From contig SAXG01000128.1 of NCBI GenBank assembly GCA_012932865.1, forward strand, positions 1 to 64,000: a stretch of DNA of 64,000 nt, read 5' to 3'. The notes beneath the pieces were generated by a model that was given only the letters and a program-made list of their open reading frames with translations, made no database searches and was not told where the DNA came from. The stretch comes from Amylostereum areolatum (Eukaryota > Basidiomycota > Agaricomycetes > Russulales > Stereaceae). The position numbers were made by a program, and so were the translations under genes. Of this stretch, positions 43,159 to 54,631 are shown piece after piece; the first letter of the stretch is position 1, and every line of letters starts with the position of its first letter.

Positions 43159-44370
43159 TTTGTCAGCGGGGAGGGGGATGGTGAGGGATCAAGCGAGTTC
43201 TTGATCGAGGCAATGTAGGGTTTCTCGTCGACATTCTTCTGCTTCTTCAACTTCGTCCTCAACTTGTTTTGCAACGAGGAAGTCGGCCGGGGTGAGGAAC
43301 TGCTGGTTATGGTGCCATGACCAGTGATCTTGGACGGGACTGAACAAAGTGGGCTGCCACTCAACTACTGATCGTCCTGGGATTCCGTTCTTGTTCCATT
43401 TATAGGCGTACCACTTCCTAGTTGTGTCGTTGTAGTTGATACCCTCTGGGGTCTCGACTATAGCACGTCGACGGGGTGGGGGCAAGTCGGTAGGGGGAGG
43501 GTTCAGGAAGCGTTGTAGAACGTCCGCAGCAGTTGCAAAGTGCGATTCTTCAACGTAGGGTTGTTCGTTGCGGTCGTCGAAGTACCAGTCTTGACATTGT
43601 AGGTTCGGTTCGTTGTGTTGCCAATGTACGGATTCCTTAGTTTGCTGTGAGGTGAGGATATAGTATTCTCCGGGACAGTAGTCTCGAAAAACACCAGAGG
43701 GGAAGTTCGGAGTGGGGAGTCGAGGGGCTGTGGAGGACGTGATGGTGGTCTAGAAAAAGTCGGCCGCGACGGGGCGACAACCGAGAAGTTTCTTGGTGAG
43801 GTAGCTAGCTTTTACAGCCTGGCGGATCTTGTGTTCGAGGTGACGGTGGCGGAGGGTCTTGCCCTTGATGGTGGGATGGAGTTCGGGGGGCGGTGTGGAT
43901 TCAGGTGTGGGGATTGCAAAATTGTAGACGGTGGGGAAGCTGTGTCGGATGATTGATGGAGGTAGATGGGTATTGGAGCAGGTGTGCCAGGTGGGGGAGT
44001 GAATCGAGAGCTCAAACCAGTTCCGATCTATATCAAAGCGCGCAACGACACAAGCGTAGAGGCAGAGGATTGTCTGCCTACCGTGACCGTGATTCCAGCG
44101 CCACTCGTATACGCGGCAGTTGACTCCGTGGACCTTCCAAGTGTGTTCTCTACAGAGGAGTTCGAGAGCTCGTATGTGATCGATGGTGGCCGCGTTTTCT
44201 CGGGGCTAAGGGAAGGGGGCGTTGCGATCGGGGTTGAACACTTGAAGATCAAAGGTGAGGAAGATTGGTTTGGCGGTGGGTTCCAGGGTGAGGGTTTTAA
44301 CGTCGTAGAGATGGCGAGGGAGATATAAGAGAAGAGGGTGCGAGGCAGGCGTAAGGGTACACTGTCCAGG
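43159..44370 (-). pseudogene. Gypsy copy 2 gag leader ORF remnant
   Basis: Counterpart of 11735-12942. The in-frame TAG after 'DFF' is at 43750-43752, as in copy 1. The following frame is open through 'KWYAYKWNKNG' and 'DHWSWHHNQQFL' to a TGA just upstream of gag. The primer-binding site (44360-44369) matches the LTR at only 8 of 10 bases. Confidence 0.7.
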
Positions 44371-45296
44371 TGTCAGAAACGTAGTTTATGAGACCGAGGG
44401 AACCGCCTAAGTCGCAACAATAGGAGGAGCAGGAGGAAGCAAATGGATTCGAGAGTGTCAGGTCTAGGGTAGTGCGACTGTCATGAACGCCTCCTAAATA
44501 TATACATCAGACCTACTTTACTATAGTTTACCATTGGACCTCGCATCGGACTTCGCCTCGCTTTACTTCGCCTCGCTTTGCCTCGCATCCGGCCCTTCGG
44601 GCATACCGGTCTCCTCGACTTCCTCGGTCATGATCTAGACCTTGGAGTCATACTTACCTTGCCTTGTGTTGTGACCCACTTCGTACTCCGTGGTGACCCA
44701 CTTCGTAGTCCATTCTGACCCACTCCTGCTCCGGCTTTGTTTGTCCTTGTTTGGGCTCTTATTCTCATGTATATAAGAGCTCTCTAATCTATGAGGAGAG
44801 GGTCATCTCGACCTTTTCTATTCTCCGGCTACCTAGGGTATCCTCCTAAGTACTGTAGGGATAGATACATACTCTTGTTTATCACTCGCCCCCCTTGTTC
44901 CTATCCTCGTCTCCTCTCGCCTTGTACCTCGTCATGACGTCCTGAACCTGCATCACAGGTAGACCGTTGCTGATAGCAACACAGGCTACAGTACCGTACG
45001 ACGAGATGGACAGTCTAGGGAAAAGGGAGAGGAGACACTGTCCTTATATACAAGTGAGAGCAATGGTGCGATACGATGCAATGGTGGTGCGAGCGGGAGG
45101 AAACAATAAGGGAGGAGTCATGGGGTGGAGGATGGAAGTCTGGAGCAATGATGTCATAGATAAGGAGGCGGAGCCCCACTCGGGAGTCCGGGCAATGATG
45201 TCGTCAGAGCATGTGATGCGAGGGAAAGTCATGTGCCGTGACGTGTTGCGTGTACGAGGTCTGCAAACGAAGAGAGAAATGGAGCAATCCGTGACA
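44371..45296 (-). repeat. 5' LTR of gypsy copy 2, interrupted
   Basis: LTR sequence at 44371-44478 and 44976-45296, with a 497-bp solo LTR in between. Confidence 0.88.
44479..44975 (+). mobile_element. Solo LTR inside the gypsy LTR
   Basis: Begins TGTCATGAACG and ends TGCTGATA (the ancestral TGACA mutated). Same family as 25235-25738. Flanks GCGAC / GCAAC differ at one position. Nested, so younger than gypsy copy 2. Confidence 0.82.
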
Positions 45297-46040
45297 ACCG
45301 GCCCTTGCCACCGGTCAGCCAATGGGCAGAAAGAATGAATTGTTTCAGCTGTTTCCAATACCAAGGCACATCCGGCGAGGTGTTATTATGATGTATATGA
45401 CTGTCTGGTCTCGCCGAGATTTTGCCCAGTTCAGATACTTGACCTTGGCGAGCTGGGGAGCTCTCACCGACACCTGCCACCGGTGAGCCAATGGGCAGAA
45501 AGAGTACATTGTTTCAGCTGTTTCTAATGCAAAGGCAGGTCTGGATAGGTGATATTATGTTGTCTGTACCCTTTCGTATCCACCAAGATTCAGCCCAGTT
45601 GAAGTAGTAGATCTTACCGAGCTGACAAGTTCTTGCTAGTATATGCCACTTGTAAGCCAAGAGGCAGCAGTAATAAACTATTTTAGTGGTTTCCACTGTA
45701 AAAAATGGTCTGATGAGGTGATACAATGTTGATATTTGTATATTGACTTTGCCATGATTCAGCCTAGTGTACATGGTAGAACTCACCAAGCTGAGAATCT
45801 CTAGCTAGTGCATATCATGTCTAAGCTCATAGCTGAAAATGATGAATTGTATTAGTGGTCTCTAATGCAAAGGCAGCTTCAGTGAGGTGGTAGAGCATTT
45901 TCTGAGGTCATGTCCATAGAGATACTAGACTAGTAAAACTATCCAGTCCTGCTACCATATCATGGAACTTACAAGAGTTCTGTTGGAAATAAATCATGGA
46001 ACTTGGACATAGGGTAGAGCACACTGATATTATGGATTAT
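45297..46040 (+). repeat. Tandem ~170-bp units, left array
   Basis: Units recognised by TTTCTAATGCAAAGGCAG at about 45352, 45521, 45690 and 45866, each with GAGCTGGGGAGCTCTC- and GAGATTTTGCCCAG-like parts. Inverted counterparts are at 48820-49095 and 53170-53290. The unit motif resembles ATTCCAATGCAAAGGCAGG of the array at 20776-22440, so the two arrays may belong to related elements. Confidence 0.75.
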
Positions 46041-46323
46041 TACTGCACAGTTTTAGTGTTGCTGATACTCCATACATATCTCACAATACCAGGTCTAGTA
46101 GAGTATGAGACAGGTACAACCAGGCCCCATGAAGCTTCCCTAGACGTATGTCCACCAGATTGCATTTTTTGAGCCAAAAATTAGCAAAATCCCTCTCCCG
46201 GAATAGCATTTTTTGAGGCCCATTTGGCCACTGGGGGCACATTTTTGTGATGAACCTGGGCCTTAGGCCCCCCCCTGAAAACAAACTTTTGCACTGCTCT
46301 TCCACATTTATTTTCCCACCATC

Positions 46324-46770
46324 ATGTCCGCCACCACAGAGAAGCTTCTTGACTGCGAAGAGGCTTCTAAACTCGTCATTGATCAACACCTTTGCCGAAT
46401 TTGGAACATTGAGTTCAACCATGTCAACATCGCGCCCCTTGTCGACCATGCACAGAATAAGCTCAAGCTGTCTAGCACTCCGATCAACGTCTACAACGCT
46501 CTCCTCCAAAACAAACACGAGCTGAATGCTAATTTTCTCATGTTTTTGTCGTGGCGTGGTCCTCTTGCCTGCGAGAAGATGAAAAATACAGCAGGAGTGG
46601 GTTCATTGGAAAAAAATGTTCTTGCAGCGGTAACAACTATGTTCCTTGAGCTCGACAAACAGTCCTCTGATCACCCTGACAGTGTCCAAGCGGTGCACTT
46701 ATGGAGATTCACGCATGGCGGTTCTGGTGTATCCCCTTATATGGAGGACGTCCATTTCACCAGAGCATGA
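46324..46770 (+). CDS. Unknown ORF inside the inverted-array element, truncated
   Basis: 148 codons from an ATG at 46324; the last codons are in the hAT-like element that starts at 46761, so the gene is cut there. Composition is ordinary and helix-rich ('CEEASKLVIDQHLCRIWNIE', 'STPINVYNALLQNKHELNAN'), unlike the low-complexity ORFs nearby. It lies between inverted ~170-bp arrays, so it is probably a gene of that DNA transposon. I recognise no domain and no catalytic motif. An ORF on the opposite strand (46081-46518) overlaps it but looks like a shadow. Confidence 0.45.
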   Translation: MSATTEKLLDCEEASKLVIDQHLCRIWNIEFNHVNIAPLVDHAQNKLKLSSTPINVYNALLQNKHELNANFLMFLSWRGPLACEKMKNTAGVGSLEKNVLAAVTTMFLELDKQSSDHPDSVQAVHLWRFTHGGSGVSPYMEDVHFTRA

Positions 46771-48164
46771 CACAAGTGGCTGAACCTGTGGGTAACCGTT
46801 CGGGTACCTGCCAGGCACACCTGCAGGTGTCGAACCCGCGGATACGGGTACCTTCGTGCCTGGAACCCACGCGGATGGAGGTGTCGATTCCGAGTAGCCG
46901 GGTAACCCGCAAAGGTACCCATGCATACCCGTGACCGAGCGGCCCATTGGCCCGGCCACTGTGATTGGCTGCAGCGTCAAGGTGACGTGTCGCCCCACTC
47001 ATCTTTCTGTTTCTCTTTCACTTCCCTCTTCCTCCTCCTCCTTCATATCCTCCTCCTCGCTTGCCGTCGCCGTCGCCGCTACCGCCGCCACTGCTGCCGC
47101 CGTCACCCCTACCGTTGCCACTGCTGCCACCGCTACCACTGCCGCTGCCGCCGCTCGCACATTGCTGCCGCTGCCACTGCCGCCGCCCTCAACCGTTGCC
47201 AACACTCCCGACACCCCCAACACCCCCATGCCCCCGACGCTCCCAATGCCCCCGACACCCCCACGCCCTTCACGCTCCCACGCCCTTCACGCCCACGCAC
47301 CTGACACTCCCAACGCCCCCACGCCCTTCATGTCCCCATGCCCTCGACGCCCTCATGCCCTTGACCGCCCCCTCCGCGCTCGATGGCACACCCCGCCCCG
47401 CCCCCAATGTGCACACCCCGCGCTCCACTCGATGGGAGTGCACCTGCACTCGATAGGCATGGGCCCGTGCTCGAAAGGCAAGCACCCACACTCGACAGCC
47501 TCGCACCCGCACCCGTGCCCCTCGCGCTCGCCCCAATGTACATCCCCCACTCCTCGCTCACCCTCTCGTGCTGAACGCCCCCACCCCTGCGCTCAGCTGC
47601 CTCTCCCCCACTTCCGCGCTCAGCCACCTCGCCCCTCAACATGCACGCACCCGCCCCGCACACACACACACACTCTCTCTCTCAGTGCACGCATGTGCGC
47701 CTACGTGCCTCCGTGCCTACGCGCCTCCCCCCACTGACTTGCCCATGTGCCCCCCGCCAACCTGACTGCACGCGTAGTTACCGCGCCCGCCATTGCGAGT
47801 CAGGCACACCCTCCTGTGTCCCCAACGTGTTCGACGCCTGCGCGTGTACTACTTACCGTAACATAGCTACTAAAATATATATATTCCTTGCTATCTACAC
47901 CACGTGAGCATGAGTAAGAGTAAAAGAAAAATAAGAGAGCATGAGAAAGTTACCTTAAATGGTAAGTAAGAACGTCGGATCAACGTCATCAATCTCAGGC
48001 ACCGTAGGTACCTTCAAAACCCGTATCCGTGCGGGTTTGGGTATCCGTCGACGGGTATATCCGGTGCCTGATACCTGCGCGGATGCAGGTGTCGGTCCGG
48101 GATACCATGGGTACCCGTGCCGTGGATACGGGTAGATCCACTGATCAACTCGTGTCATGCTCTG
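46761..48164. mobile_element. hAT-like element, 1.4 kb
   Basis: Ends CAGAGCATGACACAAGT / ACTCGTGTCATGCTCTG match the MITE at 21349-21862. Subterminal GGGTACC and CGGATACGGGTA motifs occur at both ends. The interior is C-rich low complexity (47060-47800). The 8-bp flanks (CATTTCAC, GCCTGTGC) do not match, so one flank has changed. No transposase encoded. Confidence 0.78.
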
Positions 48165-48819
48165 GCCTGTGCAACCACCATCTCAATATTGCTAAGATTG
48201 AGTCTGGATTATTTGAATAGCTCTGTATAGTTTTAGTGATCTTGCTCATGTTAAATACACGCAAGTATGTGGTATAGAATACAGTATGTTCTTACATGTG
48301 TTGTTGTATACTGAGTGTTCTATGCAACTGTATACAACTCTAAGCATCATAATAGAGATAAAAGCTTAAGTGAAGAAAATATTAGAACACAAAGGCTGTA
48401 AACCAAGTTATGGGTTTGAGAGTAATTTGACCACTATTCCTACCAAGAATCATCTCAATATCCCAGACTGGATTGTAGTAGGTCCTAGAAGTAGTGAAAT
48501 AACATCATTGAATCAGACTTGCATTGAACTGTGGTCAAATGATGTTAAGAACTTACACTGACCTCTGACAGCACCCTTACCTATGCTCAATCTGTGCAAT
48601 GTATACTGCATACACCAGACAGAATCAAGACAGCATCAAGAGGGTAGTAGTAATACTCAACCATCTTTGCAGAGTTCATACTATGCTAAAAACCAGTGAA
48701 ATAGTTCCATATCTCCAGCTGGTACTAGCTCTGGGGTAGTATACACTGATAAGATTTTCTTAGCTTAGTCTGAATTGTGGTAAGATCAATTGATCAATAC
48801 TGATGTAACACCATCTCAC
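48165..48819. other. AT-rich flank of the array element
   Basis: No gene recognised. Confidence 0.4.
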
Positions 48820-49095
48820 ACAACCTTGCTTTGCATTAGAAACTGGTGAAACACTCTATTCTTTCTACCTATTAGCTTGCCAGCAGCAAGGGGTGATGAG
48901 AGCTCCTGAGCTTGCCAAGATCTAGTAGTGGAGCTGGGTGAAATCTTGGCGAGACCAAACGGCCATATACAACATACAATCATCTCTCCGGACCTACCTT
49001 TGCATTAGAAACAGCTGAAACAATACACTCTTTCTGCCCATTGGCTCACCGGTGGCAAGGGTCAGTGAGAGCTCCCCAGCTTGCTGAGGTCTTCA
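48820..49095 (-). repeat. Tandem ~170-bp units, right array (first part)
   Basis: Two units with TTTGCATTAGAAAC at about 48831 and 49000, inverted relative to 45297-46040. The array is broken here by the tyrosine-recombinase element and resumes at 53170. Confidence 0.72.
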
Positions 49096-49209
49096 ATGCT
49101 GCTCTGCTGCTAGGCAGGAATGGATGACAAGACATCACACGGTAAGCATTGCGGTGCAAAGGATAAGATTGCGGTCAAGGGAGCGTAATCGGCGGCCATG
49201 GGGACCACC

Positions 49210-50188
49210 TCAGGCCAAGTGGGAGGGTGCGAGAGAGCCTAGCGGGTCGTAAGGCGTGCCCCGAGGATGGACCCAATGGAGCGCATGGGAGAGGTGCAGA
49301 TGCCGTGTGTTGTCGAGGTCGATGTAGAGGTGGTAAGCGTCGCTCCGCCAGCGGCCAAGGAGCTGAATTTTGTAGTCGCTGAATCCAGCCTGAGCGGCGG
49401 AAGAGGCGGCGCCACGGCGGAAGCTGTGGCTGGAATAGCCATTGGGGTCGATGCCAGCGGCGGCGAGGGCGAAGTGGACCTCCTTGATGAACACGGGAGA
49501 GGCACTGGCCATTTTCCATCTGGAAGAGGGGAGCGTTGTGGTCATCGTCGGGCTGCAGGATGGCGCATAGGGCGGCGACGGGGTCAGAGGCCAGGCTGGG
49601 CGCGCTGGCGAGTTTGATAGTGACGCCTTTGCGAAAGGTGTCGGTCTTCGAAGCGGGGAGGTTGACGACGACGAAGGAGTCGTTGCCAGCACCCTCAATG
49701 GAGATGTGGCCGCGGGCGAGCTTGAAGTCGGGGGCGAAGGCTTCTTTTTTGGTCGAGTCGACCGTGAATTCACCACATCGAAGGAGTCCTGCGTATGCGA
49801 GGACACAGGCGGCATAGATGGTGTTGTAGAGGGGGCTGGGGCGGATGTTAGGGAGGATGCGGAGGAGGACGTCGAGGGTAACGGGAAGGCGCAGCTTACA
49901 ATCCTTCTCCCCATGTACTTGCTTAATCCCTTGGATGAGCCGCTGGAGGCGTGGGGACTCCATAACACTGAAGGGGAGGTCTTGCTCGACGTGGGCAGAT
50001 TGGACGTGCATAATGTACTGCTTGATTGTCTTCGGCTGGACTTTTCTGGTGAGGCTAGCGCACCAATCCATGATGACGTTGATTGGGGCAGGGAGCATGT
50101 TTCCGTTGGGGTTAAAATGGCCATGGAGGCAGCAGAAGGTGAAGAAGGACTTTTGGCCGGTGCTGTAGGTAGTCCGGGTAGAGGACAC
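49210..50188 (-). pseudogene. Tyrosine recombinase of the Ngaro/DIRS-like element
   Basis: The N-terminal part is in the frame starting at the ATG at 50188, with a SAM-like DNA-binding domain ('FCCLHGHFNPNGNMLPAP', 'IKQYIMHVQSAH') and the first catalytic Arg in 'AYAGLLRCGEF'. Near 49500 the sense switches to the other frame, which carries 'YSSHSFRRGAA' (His-x-x-Arg), 'LLGRWRSDAYHLYI' (Trp/His position and the Tyr nucleophile) and ends at 49210. The catalytic residues are thus split across a frameshift, so the enzyme is inactive as it stands. It would resolve circular cDNA into the genome without duplication. Confidence 0.85.
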
Positions 50189-51654
50189 GAGTCCATGCCA
50201 AAGGTAAAAGGCGGCGGCGGCAGAGACGTCTTGGTTTCGCGTGTACCATGAACGGAGAGGCGTCGCGAAGAGGGCTGTCGGTCGAGGTAGGGGGCAAGTT
50301 CGAACAGCCGGGCATATGCAAAATGGGAGGCAGTGTCAGCGAGCGCGTTTATTTTAGAGGAGAGCCAGATGGCAGAGAAAAGGAAATCAAGGGTGCCTGC
50401 CATCCGAAGGAAGCACCGCAACAGCTCCATGACAGGTGTCGACCGGTTCGTAAGGTTCTGCAGCGCGAGGGCAATGGCTTGGTTGTTGATATGGAAGATG
50501 ACAGATTTGCCACGGAGGTCCTCTCCCCAGCAGGAGACGGCATGGAGAACCACGTATAGTTCTTTGTACTGAATGTCGTGTCCGCGGAGCCACCGTGGGA
50601 GGCGACACACGAACCAATGCGAACTGAAGATGCCGCCGATGCCCTTCGAGCCACTGGCATCAGTGTAGAGGTCGTGTTTGACAGATGCCGGGATGTGTCT
50701 GCGTGCGCGAGTCGATTGGAATGAGCCGGAGAATTTGTAGAGGTTGTGAAGGAAGGCCCATGATGTGGGGATGACTTGTGAGAAAAACTGCAGGTAACCT
50801 GTGAGCTCCTGCAGCTCGAGCAATGTGCAGTGTCCGCGGTCGACCCAAGCAGCTAGGAGGTCCTGAAGTGTATCGAGCTTAGCTTCAGGTAGATGTGCCT
50901 CTATTTTTTCCGAATCAAGGATGAGACCGAGGAACTCGATGACTGTATCGGGTCCGTCGACTTTTTCGGGCTGGAAACGGAGTCCGAGTTCTTGGCCGAG
51001 TGCCAGGATCCACTCGAGTGCTTTGGCGACGCGGTCGTGTGGCATGTCTGGATGGAAGATGCCGAGGAAGTTGTCGAGGTAGTGACGAAGGCGAGCGGGG
51101 ATGTGCCTGGCGATGATCCAGTGCAGAGCCTCAGCAAAGAGGTTGAAAATGTACGGTGCCGAGCGCAAGCCGAACGCGAGGACAATGTCGTGATAAAGCT
51201 TCTCCATCCAGGAGTAGCCGAGGAGGTGCCAGTCGGCGGGATGGACTGGGATCTGGCGGAATGCGGAGTCGAGGTCGAGTTTGATCATGAGGGAGCCGGG
51301 ACCTGATCTGGTGAGGTCATCGACCGCGGAGCGGAACTTGTCATAGTGTATGGCGGCCTCCTTGTCGGGGATGCCGTCATTGACGGAGCTGCCTGGAGGC
51401 CATGATAGATGATGGATCCGTCGAACCTTTGAAGAGTGCTTGCGCGTGACAGCGCCAAGTGGAGAACAACGGAAGTTGGGGAATGGGGGGTGCTGAAAAG
51501 GGCCGTGGGAGCACCCATTGGCAAGCTGCTTCTTGATGTCGTGCGAGACGGCGTCAGGGTTGTCAAGGGCGGACTTCAGGTTGAAGCTGGTTTGCGAAGC
51601 TGTGCGATCACCCGAGAAACCAACTGATGCGCCGAACTGAATGATATTAAGCAA
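50189..51654 (-). pseudogene. RT-RNase H of the Ngaro/DIRS-like element, catalytic residues mutated
   Basis: ATG at 51654; the frame stays open into the recombinase region. RT motifs are present: 'MIKLDLDSAFRQIPVHP' (first Asp), 'AFGLRSAPYIFN', and the box normally YxDD, which reads 'YLDNF'. RNase H has 'LYTDASGSKGIGGIF', 'YKELYVVLHAV', and 'FHINNQAIALALQ' where an Asp is expected. Both substitutions are GAC to AAC. About 50 residues seem missing between 'IPASVKHDL' and 'YTDASG'. The frame is long, but the enzyme should be dead. Confidence 0.85.
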
Positions 51655-51893
51655 GGTTTGTACAAAAACCGGGGTTGGGATAGGCTTCTAAATAGCGGGA
51701 CCATGCAGAGAGGCGGAGGGAAGTAGATATGCGAGGGGGGGGGGGAAAGGGTGGGGTGGTTGGCACGAGGGTCGGTGTTAGGACGAGGGGGTGGGGTCTG
51801 AAATGTGGGGAAGGAGTCCAAAAGTGGGGAACCAGAGATGGGGGGAAAACCGTGGCGGGCATTGGTGATGCTCAAATTCACCGGCCCGGCAAC

Positions 51894-52832
51894 CTAGGCA
51901 GAGGTCCACCGAGTGTCGTGCTTGACAGCGCCGTGGTCAGTGGAGCTGCATTGTGCGCATTGATGGATGTGACCAAACTGGCAGGGAGTGTCGCAACGGC
52001 CGGCTTGGAACTTGAAGCACATGGTTTTTGTGTTGATGTCGCGAGACTGGGGGCTCAGGTCTCGCTTCTTAAACGTCTTGGTGCCGGATGGTGCAGCGGC
52101 CTGGCCAGTGTTTGTTCCAAAAGATCGTGCCGGTTTCGTGAGGAGGCGACCAAAAAGGCAGGAAGCCTGGAGTTGCATGCCAATGTTGCTCCACATGCTG
52201 TACTCCCCTTGGGCCATTTCCGCGACGCGGGAGTCAAAGAATTGGCTGTGGTACTCGCGAACCGCTGTCCACTCGTAGTCGGAGGAGAGTTCGAGAAGCC
52301 GCTGCTGATAGCGCATGAAGCCGGAGAATACTTGGCTGAGCTTGCGCGAGTTGGTGTAGGAGGTAGCGAGTGCACGGACTAGGATGTTGAAGTAGGTGGC
52401 GAGAGGGACTGCAATAGAGGAGAGAGAGATGTAGTCGGAGATGGAAGGCTGAATTTCGATGCTGTCGCCGGACACAGCTAGGGTGCGGCGCTGCTTCTTC
52501 TCGCGGCATTTGGGATCCAGTTTGTGAAGGTTGACAGCGCGGAATTCGTGAGCCATGATCGTGTTGAGGATGGACGGCGGCACCCAAGATGGAATATCAT
52601 ACAATGATAGAGACAACACACCGGGCGAGTTTTGCGCCACGAGGAGGGGTGGGGCAGGGCTGTTGCCGCGGTCGGAATCCTCCCGAGACTGGTGACGGGG
52701 CGAGTGGCCATATTCCGTGGGTTCGCCCTATTTGTCGAGGAAGGCGTCGAGGCGACCAATCATCTGCTGCATGGACGTGAGTTCCTCGCGCATTTTGTTG
52801 AATTCGAGGGAATTGAATGTGTCAGACATCAT
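51894..52832 (-). pseudogene. Gag-like ORF1 of the Ngaro/DIRS-like element
   Basis: From ATG 52832 (or 52829) with a short coiled coil ('MREELTSMQQMIGRLDAF'), then an in-frame TAG (52728-52730), then open to 51894. The body has 'SLYDIPSWVPPSILNTI' and a Cys/His cluster 'CFKFQAGRCDTPCQFGHIHQ' near the C terminus, a CCCH-like finger as in Gag-like proteins of YR retroelements. It precedes RT on the same strand by about 240 nt. Confidence 0.75.
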
Positions 52833-53170
52833 GTTTGTGGAGGCAGAGTCTTGGGTTCAGGATTGACAGGTGGAGCAGGTGGCTTAGCAAACTTGCTGTT
52901 GATGCGAAATGGAGCGGGCTTTGGTCTAAAGCCAGCGGGCATGCACAGGACTGCGAAAAGAAAAGGCGCTGCGAGATGCACGTAAGAGACGAGGATGGGG
53001 GGGCGAGTATCGTAAGAGTCGAAGTATATATAGTGGACGAGATGAGGCCATCGTGGCCAGGGAAAGCGAGAGGCAAGAAAAGAGACGGTGGCAAAGGCCA
53101 CCGGAGACGGGGAAAGGTGGTGGCAGGTTGCCGCCTCATTGACCACAAGCAATCAAAGATTGCCTGTCTC

Positions 53171-53290
53171 AATTATCTGAACTGGGCGAAATCTTGGCGA
53201 GACCAGAAGGTCATATACATCATAATAACACCTCGCTGGACCTGCCTTTGCATTAGAAACAGTTGATAAATTCACCACTGCTAGCTGTGG
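53171..53290 (-). repeat. Tandem ~170-bp unit, right array (continuation)
   Basis: GAAATCTTGGCGAGACCAGA... and TTTGCATTAGAAACAGTTG continue the array interrupted at 49095. Confidence 0.7.
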
Positions 53291-53384
53291 TCTCACCAAG
53301 TGTGCTTCGGCAAGAGCTCCTGACACCCCGAGGCGGGAGGACACTCAATGTGGCCAAATTTGGCCATATATATCATGAAAAGGG

Positions 53385-53745
53385 ACAAAAATTCCTCCGC
53401 TAGAGCGGGGAATCCTGCCCAGTGAGCGGGGACCCATGCTCGGTGAGATATTTCAGCACAAAATCTGGCCGTATACATCATGAAAAATGGCAAATTTTTC
53501 CCTGCTGGCGCGGCGAACCCCCCTACCCCCATCATATAGGCCTACCCAATATGTTGCAGATATTGGCCAATGCTAAGCGAGGTGGGATGCTCTCACCAGG
53601 AGGCTATGCATCAGCTGACCCCACACCGCCTGGGGTCTCGCCTAAGACCTAGGTGGTGTTGGCCGACGTCCACTCGCTCGTCACCATCGGTGAATCCGCG
53701 CATCCGCTCACCGTGTACGATGGACTTCGGTGCACCATGGGGTCA
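53385..53745 (+). repeat. Dispersed repeat, second copy
   Basis: Inverted match to 35250-36040 (without its LTR). Ends GGTGCACCATGGGGTCA, the same terminus as the long inverted repeat at 20776/29318, so these may be one superfamily. Confidence 0.7.
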
Positions 53746-54385
53746 GTTCTGGGTTCCCGTTCGACATTGGTGGCAATGTTGTACGAGGTCGGTCGGGGCC
53801 TCGAGCGGCGATGTTCTCGTCATGCTTGGTTCGAGAATCCGGTGTGTTCGCGTTCTTTGCTTTTTGTTCGAGATTAACGTTGGGAGGACCCTTAGGGATC
53901 CTCGCGTCTGCGATAAGCATGGGACGGGGCCCATTCGGACGGTGTGGTGGCCATTCGCCTTTCCACTGCGTCACCGGTTCGTGTTCGGTGGTCCTCTCTG
54001 TGGTGGTGGTATCCTGACCTCGCCTTTTTTTGTAGATTCTTGGCTGATGCCACGCGCATTTGCGCTCGCTGGTGCTGCATGTCAAGGAGCCCGGGTCATT
54101 TTGTCTCGTTGGTACAGTTTTTCCTGGTCGCTCCCCGGCCTCGTCATGCTGACCCAGATGATTCTCGCTAGGTTCGGAGTGATTCCGCACATGACTTTGT
54201 TCGCTGCGGTCGTTGCAGGCTGCTATCATGCCGGACTTGTGCTCCGAGCTTTCGCATTCGGGCTGCTTGTTGTCGACTCGAAATCTGGGATTCTGCTCAC
54301 GCGCGTGTTTGCTTGTGCGGGTGCTGTTTTGCTCAATTAACATGTCATCTGTTCGGGACCCGATGGTATTTTGCCTGTTCCCCAT
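53746..54385 (-). CDS. Hypothetical hydrophilic ORF
   Basis: ATG at 54385; about 213 codons up to the repeat end at 53745, rich in Arg, Glu, Asn, Thr and Pro, probably disordered. The complementary strand is also open (53570-54340) but very hydrophobic, as expected for the shadow of a polar frame. No domain recognised. Confidence 0.25.
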
Positions 54386-54631
54386 GCCACTGTCCGTTGA
54401 GTGGGCGGCTTGCTTGCTTGTCTCTGGGGATTCCTCGCCATGTGCGCGTTTATCGATCTTGGTTGGCGAACGGATGTCAGCAACCTCGAATATTCAGCTT
54501 GACTCTGGTGTCAGCATGTTTTGATGAGCCATTGAATCCTGTCTCGAAATATTTGGTGATCGGGTGCTTGGTAGAGAAACCACATATTTTGGGTGAATGC
54601 TTGAGCCCCTGTTCACCATACCCATAACATC

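Larger units (their letters stand above)
37795..45296 (-). mobile_element. Ty3/gypsy chromovirus, decayed copy 2
   Basis: Same family and order as 6269-13362. Left LTR 37795-38218. The right (5') LTR begins at 44371, is split by a solo LTR of another family and ends at 45296. Flanking bases (CGAAC and ACCGG) do not match, so the target duplication is lost or the ends come from recombination. Many stop codons, a 4-5-bp deletion in the integrase/chromodomain linker (near 38720) and a ~105-bp deletion in RNase H (near 40185) make it non-coding. Confidence 0.93.
49100..53170 (-). mobile_element. Tyrosine-recombinase retroelement (Ngaro/DIRS-like)
   Basis: About 4.07 kb on the minus strand: a Gag-like ORF with CCCH-type zinc finger, RT-RNase H, then a tyrosine recombinase. 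It splits a ~170-bp repeat unit with no evident target duplication, as expected for recombinase-mediated insertion. Ends are approximate; I did not find convincing split direct repeats. Confidence 0.85.

Noticed and set aside
53570..54340. 256-codon plus-strand ORF that looks like a membrane protein
   Set aside because: Mirror of a hydrophilic minus-strand frame; the start lies in a dispersed repeat and no topology signals are convincing.
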